64,000 nt of DNA, from assembly GCF_914271435.1 (NCBI RefSeq), contig NZ_CAJZAI010000011.1:62001-126000 (forward strand), read 5' to 3'. Below, piece by piece: positions 43,681-51,315 of the stretch. The stretch is from Cupriavidus laharis (GTDB lineage Bacteria; Pseudomonadota; Gammaproteobacteria; Burkholderiales; Burkholderiaceae). Within the stretch, counting starts at the first letter, position 1. Each line of letters opens with the position of its first letter. The position numbers and the translations under genes were made by a program. Below the pieces are notes generated by a model. The model was not told where the DNA came from and did no database searches. It worked only from the letters and a program-made list of their open reading frames with translations.

Positions 43681-45252
43681 CTACAGGCTACCGTCGACGT
43701 GGCGGTCGAGCGCCAGTGGGTTGAAGTCGGCCAGCGCGGCCGGCAACAGGCTGGATGGGAAGTTCTGATAGCACACTGGGCGCAGGAACCGCTCGATGGC
43801 GGCACTGCCGACCGACGTGCTGCGCCCATCGGACGTGGCCGGGAACGGTCCGCCGTGGACCATGGCGTGGCTCACTTCCACGCCGGTCGGGAAGCCGTTT
43901 ACCAGGATTCGGCCCGCCCGGTCTTCCAGCCGCGGCAGCAGTTCGGCCGCGAGAGCTTCGTCCGCCGGCGCCATCTGCAGCGTGGCGGTCAGTTGCCCTT
44001 CCAGCCCGTCGAGCACCGCCGCCACATCCGCCGCCGAGCGGCATCTGACGATCAGCGAGCAGGGACCGAATATCTCCTCGCCCAGTTCGGGAAAAGCCAG
44101 AAAGCTGGCCGCGTCGGTGGCGAACAGATGGGCCGTCGCCGCGCAGGCACCGCTGCTGCTCTCGCCGGTGGCCACGCTTCGGACTGCCTCATGCGCCCGC
44201 AGGCGCGCCACCCCGGCGGCGTAGGCGCGGCCGATGCCGGGCGTCAGCATCGTACCCGCCGGCTTGCCTTGTACGATCCGCCCGGCTTCGGCCTCGAAGC
44301 GATCACAGTCGTCCCCTTCCAGCGCGATCACCAAACCGGGGTTGGTGCAAAACTGGCCGACGCCCATCACGAGCGAATCGACAAATTCCCGCGCGATGCC
44401 TTCGGCACGATCTGCCAGCGCATGTGGCAGCAGGAGCACCGGGTTGACACTGCTCATTTCGGCGTAGAGCGGAATCGGCAACGGCCTGGCCATCGCCTGC
44501 CGCAAGAGCGCAAGGCCACCGGCCCGGGAGCCGGTAAAGCCGACCGCCCGGATGGCGGGATGCCCGACGAGCGCCTGTCCTACGTCGTTGCCAACGCCAA
44601 AGAGCAGCGAGAACGTCCCCTCCGGCAGCCCGTATTCGGCCACCGCCGCCTGGATGACCCGGCCGACCAGTTCGGAAGTGCCGGGATGCGCTGGGTGGGC
44701 CTTGACGACCACCGGGCAGCCCGCCGCGAGGGCCGACGCCGTGTCGCCACCGGCCACCGAGAACGCCAACGGGAAATTGCTGGCGCCGAAGACGGCCACC
44801 GGGCCCAGCGGGACGTTGCGTCGGCGCAGGTCCGGGCGCGGCAGCGGCGTGCGATCCGGCAAGGGCGTATCCAATGTCGCCCCATGCCAGTGCCCGGCCC
44901 GTACAACCCCTGCGAACAGCCGCAACTGGCCCGCCGTGCGCGCCTGCTCGCCCTGCAGACGCGCTCGCGGCAGAGCCGTCTCGGCCATGGCGCGCTCGAC
45001 GAGGGCGTCGCCGAGGCCTTCGATGCCGGTGGCGATTGCTTCCAGGAAGCTGGCGCGGGTCTCGGGCGTCGTCTCGCGATACCTCGCAAAGCTGCTCGCA
45101 GCGAGGCGGCAGGCCTGATCGACGTCGGCGGGGCCGGCGCCGCCGAACGCGGGCTCGATGTCGGCGGCAAGCGCCGGAGAAAACGCCTTGAACGCGCCGG
45201 CGGTGCCGCTGACGCTGCTCTGCCCGATCAGCATATGTCCGGTGATCCTCAT
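43681..45252 (-). CDS. Alpha-ketoglutarate semialdehyde dehydrogenase-like aldehyde dehydrogenase
   Basis: A 523-residue aldehyde dehydrogenase of the 2,5-dioxovalerate dehydrogenase type, which makes 2-oxoglutarate from its semialdehyde using NAD(P)+. Visible: VFGASNFPLAFSVAGGD, the cofactor site GFTGSRAGG, Glu in YAEMSSVNP, and Cys in GVGQFCTNPGLV, all characteristic of that branch. ATG 45252 overlaps the stop of the ABC receptor gene (ATGA), so the two are coupled. It closes the Liv operon. The natural pathway would be sugar-acid or hydroxyproline degradation, but other semialdehydes are possible. Confidence 0.85.
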   Translation of the reverse strand: MRITGHMLIGQSSVSGTAGAFKAFSPALAADIEPAFGGAGPADVDQACRLAASSFARYRETTPETRASFLEAIATGIEGLGDALVERAMAETALPRARLQGEQARTAGQLRLFAGVVRAGHWHGATLDTPLPDRTPLPRPDLRRRNVPLGPVAVFGASNFPLAFSVAGGDTASALAAGCPVVVKAHPAHPGTSELVGRVIQAAVAEYGLPEGTFSLLFGVGNDVGQALVGHPAIRAVGFTGSRAGGLALLRQAMARPLPIPLYAEMSSVNPVLLLPHALADRAEGIAREFVDSLVMGVGQFCTNPGLVIALEGDDCDRFEAEAGRIVQGKPAGTMLTPGIGRAYAAGVARLRAHEAVRSVATGESSSGACAATAHLFATDAASFLAFPELGEEIFGPCSLIVRCRSAADVAAVLDGLEGQLTATLQMAPADEALAAELLPRLEDRAGRILVNGFPTGVEVSHAMVHGGPFPATSDGRSTSVGSAAIERFLRPVCYQNFPSSLLPAALADFNPLALDRHVDGSL

Positions 45253-46469
45253 GACGCCTTCTTCCCAATGAGCGGGCAGCCACCTTCTTCCATCGGCCGG
45301 AACGCCTCGTTGGCGGGAATGGTGGCGATGAGCTTGTAGAAGTCGCCCGCGTACTTCGATTCCGACGGCTTCTTCACCTCGAAAAGATAGAGCGGGTGGA
45401 TCTTCCGGCCGTCTTCGCGGATGCTGCCCTTGCCGAACAGCTTGTCGTCGGTGGGCATGGCCTTCATCTTCGCGACCACGGCAGCGCCGTCGCCGTCCGC
45501 CTTCATCGCCGCCACTGCCTTCAGGTAGTGGGTCACCGCCGAGTACGTGCCCGCCTGCGCCATGGTTGGAAACTTGCCGTTGTTGGCGGCGGCGAATTCC
45601 TTGCCGAACTTGCGGTTCTCGTCGGTCATGTCCCAGTACCAGGTCTCGCTCAGCAAAAGGCCTTGGGCGGCTTTGAGGCCGAGCGCCTGGACATCGCTGC
45701 TGAAGACGAGCAGGCCTGCCAGCTTCTGACCGCCGGCGGTCACGCCGAACTCGGCGGCCTGCTTGACCGCGCCGATGGTGTCCCCCCCGGCGTTGGCCAG
45801 GCCCACTACCTGCGCCTTGGAGGCCTGAGCCTGAAGCAGGTAGGAGGAGAAATCGTTGCCCGGGAAAGGATGCCGGACCTTGCCGAGGACCTTGCCACCG
45901 TTCTTGACGACAACGGCCTCGGTGTCGCGTTCGAGCGAGTGGCCGAAGGCGTAGTCAGCAGTCACGAAGAACCAACTCTTGCCACCCGACTTGACAACCG
46001 CCTTACCAGTCCCATTCGCCAGTGCCCACGTGTCGTAGGCCCAGTGGATCGCATTGGGCGTGCAGGCTTTGCCGGTGAGGTCGGAGGTGCCGCCGCCGGT
46101 GACAATCATCACCTTGTTCTTCTCCTTGGCCACCTGGTTGACCGCCAGGACGACCGACGAGGTCGGTACGTCGACGATAGCGTCCACCTTGTCCACGTCG
46201 AACCAGCGGCGGGCTATGCTCGCCCCGACGTCCGGCTTATTCTGGTGGTCGGCGGCCACGATCTCCACCTTCAGACCATGCTTCTCGGGCGCAAAGTCCT
46301 GGACTGCCTTCTTCGCAGCCCAGACCGAACCGGGACCAGCCAGCCCGGCATAAACGCCGGTCTGATCGTTGAGCACGCCGATCCGGACCACGCCGTCCGT
46401 GATCTCGGCCTGCGCCGTCGAGGCCGTCAGCAGCGCGGCGAGCGAAAGCAGCTTGATGCGATTGTTCAT
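45249..46469 (-). CDS. Branched-chain-type ABC transporter substrate-binding protein (LivK-like)
   Basis: A 406-residue periplasmic receptor. Signal peptide NNRIKLLSLAALLTASTAQA, then VRIGVLNDQTGVYAGLAGPG, as in the HAAT/LivK family. Such proteins in Burkholderiales often bind aromatic or organic acids instead of amino acids. The start has GGAGACAC with two adjacent ATGs; the second gives better spacing. It follows LivM by 56 bp and precedes the semialdehyde dehydrogenase with overlap. Confidence 0.92.
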   Translation of the reverse strand: MNNRIKLLSLAALLTASTAQAEITDGVVRIGVLNDQTGVYAGLAGPGSVWAAKKAVQDFAPEKHGLKVEIVAADHQNKPDVGASIARRWFDVDKVDAIVDVPTSSVVLAVNQVAKEKNKVMIVTGGGTSDLTGKACTPNAIHWAYDTWALANGTGKAVVKSGGKSWFFVTADYAFGHSLERDTEAVVVKNGGKVLGKVRHPFPGNDFSSYLLQAQASKAQVVGLANAGGDTIGAVKQAAEFGVTAGGQKLAGLLVFSSDVQALGLKAAQGLLLSETWYWDMTDENRKFGKEFAAANNGKFPTMAQAGTYSAVTHYLKAVAAMKADGDGAAVVAKMKAMPTDDKLFGKGSIREDGRKIHPLYLFEVKKPSESKYAGDFYKLIATIPANEAFRPMEEGGCPLIGKKAS

Positions 46470-46525
46470 CATGTGTCTCCTCTACTGTGGGGATAGATAT
46501 GGGGTGTTCCGTTCAGCGCCAGATT

Positions 46526-47560
46526 TCATGCCTTTCCTTCCACGCGCCCGCCAGGCACGCCTGCTCCGGCGGACGTTTCGTCATGACTTGGTGCCGGCAC
46601 GGCAGCGTGGCACGGTGCGGGCCGGACGCGGCGGTTGCCCGCGATGTTCTGGCACAACGCGTTCAACTCGCCGACGATTCCGCGGCGGAACGCCAGCACG
46701 CACACGACGAAGATGCTCCCCATGATCACGGTGATCATGGAACCGACCTTGTCGGCCAAGGCGTTCTGGATGGCGACCACGATGCCCGCGCCCACCACCG
46801 GGCCGAAGGCCGTGCCAAGGCCGCCCAACAGCGTCATCAGCACGACTTCGCCGGAGGTGTGCCAGTGCGCGTCGGTCAGCGTGGCAAACTGGAAGACTAG
46901 GGTCTTGGTGGCCCCGGCAAGGCCGGCCAGGCCCGCCGAGAGGACGAAGGCCAGCAGCTTGTAGCGCGCGACGTCGTAGCCCAGCGAGGTGGTGCGCGCC
47001 TCGTTCTCGCGGATCGCCTTCAGGATCTGGCCGAAAGGCGAATGGATGATGCGGTGGATCAGCCAGAAGGTGAACAGGAAGATCGCCAGCACGAAGTAGT
47101 ACATGCGCAGGTCCGACGCCAGGTCGATCAGGCCGAACAGCCTGCCTCGCGGAATGGCCTGCATGCCGTCCTCGCCGCCGGTGAACGGCGCCTGCAGGAA
47201 CAGGAAGTAGAACATCTGTGCCAACGCAAGCGTGATCATCGCGAAGTAGATGCCCTGCCGGCGAATAGCGAGCGCCCCGACGACAAAGCCCGCGGCAGCC
47301 GAGACGGCCGTGCCGAGCAGCAGGCCGAGTTCCGGGGTCAGCCCCCAGGTCTTCATGCCGTAGCCCGATATATAGGCCGCCGTGCCGAGGAACGCCGCAT
47401 GGCCGAACGAGAGCAGGCCGGTATAGCCGAGCAGCAGGTTGAAGGCGCAGGCGAACAAGGCGAAGCACAGCACCTTCATCAGCATCACCGGATAGAGCAC
47501 GGCCGGGGCCGCCAGCGCGCCCAGCAGCAGGACACCGTAGCCAAGATTTCTCATTTTCAT
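46526..47560 (-). CDS. livM: Branched-chain-type ABC permease LivM
   Basis: A 344-residue membrane protein with about ten hydrophobic segments. Conserved LivM stretches are NLLLGYTGLLSFGHAAFLG and LLGGLGTAFGPVVGAGIVV. The start ATG 47560 follows GAGGTCGAGT. The C-terminus has a hydrophilic Pro/Ala extension (~35 residues). It forms the inner-membrane channel with LivH. It is 8 bp from the LivH stop. Confidence 0.93.
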   Translation of the reverse strand: MKMRNLGYGVLLLGALAAPAVLYPVMLMKVLCFALFACAFNLLLGYTGLLSFGHAAFLGTAAYISGYGMKTWGLTPELGLLLGTAVSAAAGFVVGALAIRRQGIYFAMITLALAQMFYFLFLQAPFTGGEDGMQAIPRGRLFGLIDLASDLRMYYFVLAIFLFTFWLIHRIIHSPFGQILKAIRENEARTTSLGYDVARYKLLAFVLSAGLAGLAGATKTLVFQFATLTDAHWHTSGEVVLMTLLGGLGTAFGPVVGAGIVVAIQNALADKVGSMITVIMGSIFVVCVLAFRRGIVGELNALCQNIAGNRRVRPAPCHAAVPAPSHDETSAGAGVPGGRVEGKA

Positions 47561-47568
47561 ACTCGACC

Positions 47569-48456
47569 TCACTTTTCCTTGCCAAACAGGCCTGCCGGCC
47601 GAACCATCAGCACGATGACCATGATCACGAAGACCACCGTGGCCGACGCCTCCGGATAAAACACCTTGGTCAGTCCTTCGACCACGCCCAGCCCCAGCCC
47701 GGCGACGATCGCGCCAAGAATGGAACCCATGCCGCCGATCACCACCACCGCAAACACGACGATGATCAGGTTCGACCCCATCAGCGGACTTAGTTGCCCC
47801 GTCGGTGCTGCCAGCACGCCGGCCAGCCCGGCCAGGCCTACGCCGAAGGCATAGGTCAGCATCACCATCACCGGCACGTTGATGCCAAAGGCTTGGGTAA
47901 TGCTTGGGTTCTCGGTGGCGGCGCGCAGGTAGGCGCCGAGGCGGGTCTTCTCGATCGTGAACCAGGTCAGCAGGCACACTGTGAGCGAGGCGCCGATGAC
48001 CCACGCGCGGTATTTCGGCAGGCTCATGAAGCCGAGGTTGAAGGCGCCAGCCACCTCGTCGGGAATCGAATAGGGCTGCCCCGAGACGCCGAACTGGAAG
48101 CGGAACAGGCCTTCGATAATGAGCGCCAGCCCGAAGGTGAGCAGCAGGCCGTACAGGTGGTCGAGCTTGTATAGCCACCGCAGCAGGCCGCGTTCGATGG
48201 CGATACCCGCTAGCCCGACCAGCGCCGGCGCCGCCAGCAGCGACCACCAGTAGCTGATGCCGAGATACTCCAGGCCCGCCCAGGCGACGAATGCGCCCAC
48301 CATAAACAGCGCGCCGTGGGCAAAGTTGATGATGTTGAGCATGCCGAAGATCACGGCAAGCCCGAGGCTGAGAATCGCGTAGAACGAGCCGTTCACCAGC
48401 CCGAGCACGAGTTGCCCCAACAGCCCCTGTAGCGGGACTCCCAGAATCGTTGTCAT
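47569..48456 (-). CDS. livH: Branched-chain-type ABC permease LivH
   Basis: A 295-residue membrane protein. LivH features: LVLGLVNGSFYAILSLGLAV, FGMLNIINFAHGALFMVGAF and VVIGGMGSILGAIVAGLGLG. GGAGGAGACAAC precedes ATG 48456. It pairs with LivM and receives energy from LivF/LivG. It starts 21 bp after the LivF stop. Confidence 0.93.
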   Translation of the reverse strand: MTTILGVPLQGLLGQLVLGLVNGSFYAILSLGLAVIFGMLNIINFAHGALFMVGAFVAWAGLEYLGISYWWSLLAAPALVGLAGIAIERGLLRWLYKLDHLYGLLLTFGLALIIEGLFRFQFGVSGQPYSIPDEVAGAFNLGFMSLPKYRAWVIGASLTVCLLTWFTIEKTRLGAYLRAATENPSITQAFGINVPVMVMLTYAFGVGLAGLAGVLAAPTGQLSPLMGSNLIIVVFAVVVIGGMGSILGAIVAGLGLGVVEGLTKVFYPEASATVVFVIMVIVLMVRPAGLFGKEK

Positions 48457-48477
48457 GTTGTCTCCTCCGCAGCGGTC

Positions 48478-49182
48478 TCAGACACCCAGGAGTTCCTGGA
48501 GCAGGTGCTGCTTCTCGTGAATCTCGTGCTGGTGGATCTCCGCGGCGATTTGGCCGTGCTCCACCACGTACATGCGGTCGGCCAGCGGCGCGGCGAACCG
48601 GAAGTTCTGCTCCACCAGCACGATCGTGTAGCCCTTCGCCTTGAGGTCGCGGATGACCTGGGCGAGCTTCTGCACGATCACCGGCGCCAGTCCCTCGGAG
48701 ATTTCGTCCAGCAGCAGCAACCGCGCCCCAGTGCGCAGGATGCGCGCCATCGCCAGCATTTGTTGCTCGCCGCCCGAGAGCCGCGTGCCCTGGCTATGCC
48801 GCCGCTCGTGGAGGTTGGGAAACATCGCGTAGATCTCGTCGAGGCTCATCCCGCCGCCACCCACCTGCGGCGGCAGCAGGAGGTTCTCCTCGCACGAGAG
48901 GCTGGAATAAATCGCCCGCTCTTCCGGGCAAAAGCCGACGCCGAGACGCGCGATTCGATGGGCCGGCATGCCGATTGCCTCGCGGCCGTCGATCATGACC
49001 GAGCCGGCGCGCCGCCCCGTCAGGCCCATGATCGCGCGCAGGGTGGTAGTACGGCCTGCCCCGTTGCGGCCGAGCAGGGTCACGCACTCTCCCTCGTTCA
49101 CCAGCAAGTCGATGCCGTGCAGGATGTGCGATTCGCCGTAGAAGGCGTGGAGGTCGGTGACCCGCAGGTATTCCGTCGCCAT
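48478..49182 (-). CDS. livF: Branched-chain-type ABC ATPase LivF with Walker A Arg in place of Lys
   Basis: A 234-residue ATPase of LivF type. The signature LSGGEQQMLAMAR, Walker B LLLLDEISEGLAP and switch VLVEQN are standard. The Walker A loop reads GRNGAGRTTT, where the invariant lysine of GxxGxGK(S/T) is Arg (CGT codon, about 49043-49049). Lys-to-Arg changes normally abolish ATP hydrolysis in this family. Either the pump relies on the LivG site alone, or the protein is damaged, or this base was misread. ATG 49182 follows GGGAGGG. It overlaps nothing but is 2 bp from the LivG stop. Confidence 0.92.
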   Translation of the reverse strand: MATEYLRVTDLHAFYGESHILHGIDLLVNEGECVTLLGRNGAGRTTTLRAIMGLTGRRAGSVMIDGREAIGMPAHRIARLGVGFCPEERAIYSSLSCEENLLLPPQVGGGGMSLDEIYAMFPNLHERRHSQGTRLSGGEQQMLAMARILRTGARLLLLDEISEGLAPVIVQKLAQVIRDLKAKGYTIVLVEQNFRFAAPLADRMYVVEHGQIAAEIHQHEIHEKQHLLQELLGV

Positions 49183-49184
49183 GA

Positions 49185-49964
49185 TCAATGCCCTCCCGGC
49201 GCAGCGAGCGCGGCATCGGCGCTGCCCATATAGGCCTCGATGACCTGCGGGTTGGCGGAGACTTCCGCGTATGTGCCCTCGGCCAGCACGCTGCCGCGCG
49301 CCAGCACCGTGATGGCGTCGCAGATGCCGGACACCACTTTCATGTTGTGCTCCACCATCAGGATGCTGCGATTGGCCGAGACCTTCTTGATGAGCTGCAT
49401 GACGCGGTCAACGTCTTCGTGGCCCATGCCCTGCGTGGGCTCGTCGAGCAGCATCAGCTCGGGGTCGAGGGCCAGCGTGGTGGCGATTTCCAGCGCGCGC
49501 TTGCGGCCGTACGGCATCTCGGCGGTCGTCATGTCGGCGAAGTCATCCAGTCCGACGTCGGCGAGCAATGCCATGGCCCTATCATCGAGCGATGCGAGGA
49601 CTTTCGGCGAGCGCCAGAACTGGAACGACATCCCGAGCCTGCGCTGCAGCGGGATACGTACGTTCTCGAGCACGGTCAGGTGCGGAAACACCGCCGAGAT
49701 CTGGAAGGAGCGCACCACGCCCCTGCGCGCGACCTGCGCCGGCTTCTCGCCCGTGATCTCGGCACCGTTGAACCGTATGGTGCCGCGCGTGGGATCCAGG
49801 AACTTGGTAAGGAGGTTGAAGCAGGTGGTCTTGCCTGCACCGTTCGGACCAATCAGCGCGTGGATGTGCCCACGCCTGACCTTGAGACTGACGTCGTTTA
49901 CGGCGACAAATCCCTTGAATTCTTTCCTCAGTCCGACGGTTTCAAGAATGAGTTTGCTTGCCAT
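49185..49964 (-). CDS. livG: Branched-chain-type ABC ATPase LivG
   Basis: A 259-residue ATPase. Walker A GPNGAGKTT is intact, Walker B is LMLLDEPTQGMG and the switch His is in LMVEHNM. The signature region reads MPYGRKRALEIA (usual SYGxxRxLEIA). ATG 49964 is chosen; ATG 49970 is two codons upstream. First gene of the Liv operon, 60 bp downstream of the CCAATATATTATTGG palindrome. Confidence 0.93.
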   Translation of the reverse strand: MASKLILETVGLRKEFKGFVAVNDVSLKVRRGHIHALIGPNGAGKTTCFNLLTKFLDPTRGTIRFNGAEITGEKPAQVARRGVVRSFQISAVFPHLTVLENVRIPLQRRLGMSFQFWRSPKVLASLDDRAMALLADVGLDDFADMTTAEMPYGRKRALEIATTLALDPELMLLDEPTQGMGHEDVDRVMQLIKKVSANRSILMVEHNMKVVSGICDAITVLARGSVLAEGTYAEVSANPQVIEAYMGSADAALAAPGGH

Positions 49965-50023
49965 GGTCATTTCCGCGCCCGTTGTTGGGTCTGCTGGAGA
50001 ATATGGCCGCAGCTAGATCACGT

Positions 50024-50038
50024 CCAATATATTATTGG
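50024..50038. promoter_or_regulatory. Candidate LysR operator, perfect palindrome CCAATATATTATTGG
   Basis: A perfect 15-bp inverted repeat (CCAATA-TAT-TATTGG), the size and symmetry of a LysR T-N11-A site, lies 60 bp upstream of livG. A related sequence is found at 42680-42697 ahead of the sister operon. It probably binds the LysR protein encoded at 42724. Confidence 0.5.
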
Positions 50039-50112
50039 TTATTCATTGACACTTTTTGTGTATATGTCGGACGCGCCAGCCAGTCGGGCGCTGCTCGCGA
50101 ATTGTCGCGGAC

Positions 50113-50394
50113 GTCACAGGACACGAAGGCGTGTCGCAGGCGCATTTCCCGGATTGGGCCGAGCGCGTGATGAACCGCATACGCGAAATGCGCGGCGGCA
50201 AGGACTACGATGCCAGCATTGCCACGCGCATACGGGGTACTGGAGTCTGGGCGGACCTGATGCGCGAGCGCTTCTACAAGGCTGCCGACCGGCTGGGCTT
50301 TCGCTTCAACCGGTTTGAACTGGATACTTCCCGATTCCGGGCGCCGCCGAGACGGCCGCGGGCCACGGCCGATACACCAGGCTCCTTGTTCTGA
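50113..50394 (+). pseudogene. C-terminal fragment of a PA0069-like radical SAM protein
   Basis: The readable sequence FPDWAERVMNRIREMRGGKD, MRERFYKAADRLGF and FELDTSRFRAPP matches the C-terminal part of PA0069-family radical SAM proteins as recalled. The catalytic N-terminal part with the CxxxCxxC motif is missing and there is no proper start. The fragment begins in the gap after the Liv operon promoter, marking an old rearrangement. Confidence 0.5.
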
Positions 50395-50533
50395 GCAGGC
50401 GCCGTGTCAACTGGTCGCCGATCATTCTGCTTGCCAGATCCAGTGCGGCTTTCGCGTTCGCAGGGGGAAGTCCCGAGGACAGCGCCAGCCTGACTGCGAT
50501 GGCCGCCAGGCGTCCTTCTTCATAGGTAGGCAT
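50306..50533 (-). CDS. Hypothetical 75-aa protein
   Basis: ATG 50533 is preceded by AAAGGAG at 12-base spacing. The product starts MPTYEEGRLAAIAVRLALSS and has a helical first half. The last third overlaps the radical SAM fragment on the other strand, so the C-terminus may not be native. No family recognised. Confidence 0.35.
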   Translation of the reverse strand: MPTYEEGRLAAIAVRLALSSGLPPANAKAALDLASRMIGDQLTRRLLRTRSLVYRPWPAAVSAAPGIGKYPVQTG

Positions 50534-51009
50534 GTCGATCTGTGCTCCTTTGCGTCGCCGGGGTCATGACCGGGCTGCGCATGCGGCCGCCGCGCGTCGG
50601 CGACCCACTCACAGTATGGGCGATTTGCGCGCAGGCGGAGCCGCCGCTTGTAGCGGATTTGTGCACTCGCAAGCCCTGCCTGCTGCAGCGGTGGCCAACC
50701 TGGCGGTCGCAGCTAATATCCTGCTTGCAGATGCCGCGCTTTTCCGCTGCCTCATAGGGAGCGAGTGCAATTGCGTATCAAAGTTTCCGCTGCATCGGCA
50801 ACCGGGCGAATGTCACGTCGGCGCCGCGAACTGGCCCAGTTCGGATGGCCTGATCTTGCCCCGGAAAGCGGCGGGCTATGCCGTTGAGCTCGTCATTGTC
50901 TCGGCCAACCCTTGTGTGGCATGCTGCATGGCATGGCCTTCCGTATTGCGCAGCGACACCTGGCTCGCTGAGACAAGGCCCGGCTAGTCAACCAGCATGA
51001 GAACTGACG
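50534..51009. other. 476-bp region with no recognisable gene
   Basis: No convincing gene, repeat or regulatory signal was seen here; open frames present have no recognisable motifs. Confidence 0.35.
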
Positions 51010-51267
51010 ATGGCCACATCTACTGTCACCTGGCCCAAAGACGTGACGGCTGAGCGTGAGCTCTTGCCCGGAGGGGTATTCGTCTACCACCTGTCGCATG
51101 CTGCGATCGGCAGGCTGGGGCGCATTCTGCTGACGCCGGCGCCAGGCGGCGGAACCCGGCTCGACTGCGAGGTCTACGGCAAGGGGTCCGCCAGCGTGAT
51201 TGAGCGCCGTCGCGCGGTACTCGAACCGCTGGCACGTGCCGTCTCGGCAAAGCTGGGCGGCCGGTAA
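51010..51267 (+). CDS. Small conserved hypothetical protein (85 aa)
   Basis: The product contains LPGGVFVYHLSHAAIGRLGR and TPAPGGGTRLDCEVYG, a beta-rich pattern recalled from short hypothetical proteins of Cupriavidus relatives. No enzymatic motif or signal peptide. It stands alone, convergent with the Tn3 transposase pseudogene. Confidence 0.5.
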   Translation: MATSTVTWPKDVTAERELLPGGVFVYHLSHAAIGRLGRILLTPAPGGGTRLDCEVYGKGSASVIERRRAVLEPLARAVSAKLGGR

Positions 51268-51315
51268 GCGTGGTGGCCCGAGTAGACTGGCCCTGGCTCC
51301 TGGCTTCGGTTGCCT

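Noticed and set aside
43699-45339. Open frame of 546 codons on + opposite the semialdehyde dehydrogenase
   Set aside because: Composition (Arg/Gln/Ala) and absence of motifs mark it as a shadow of the dehydrogenase gene.
49188-50318. Open frame of 376 codons on + opposite livG
   Set aside because: Mirrors livG; only its far end overlaps the real radical SAM-like fragment, which lies in another frame.
50532-50987. 151-codon open frame on + in the gap after the Liv operon
   Set aside because: Composition is erratic with no motif or ribosome site.
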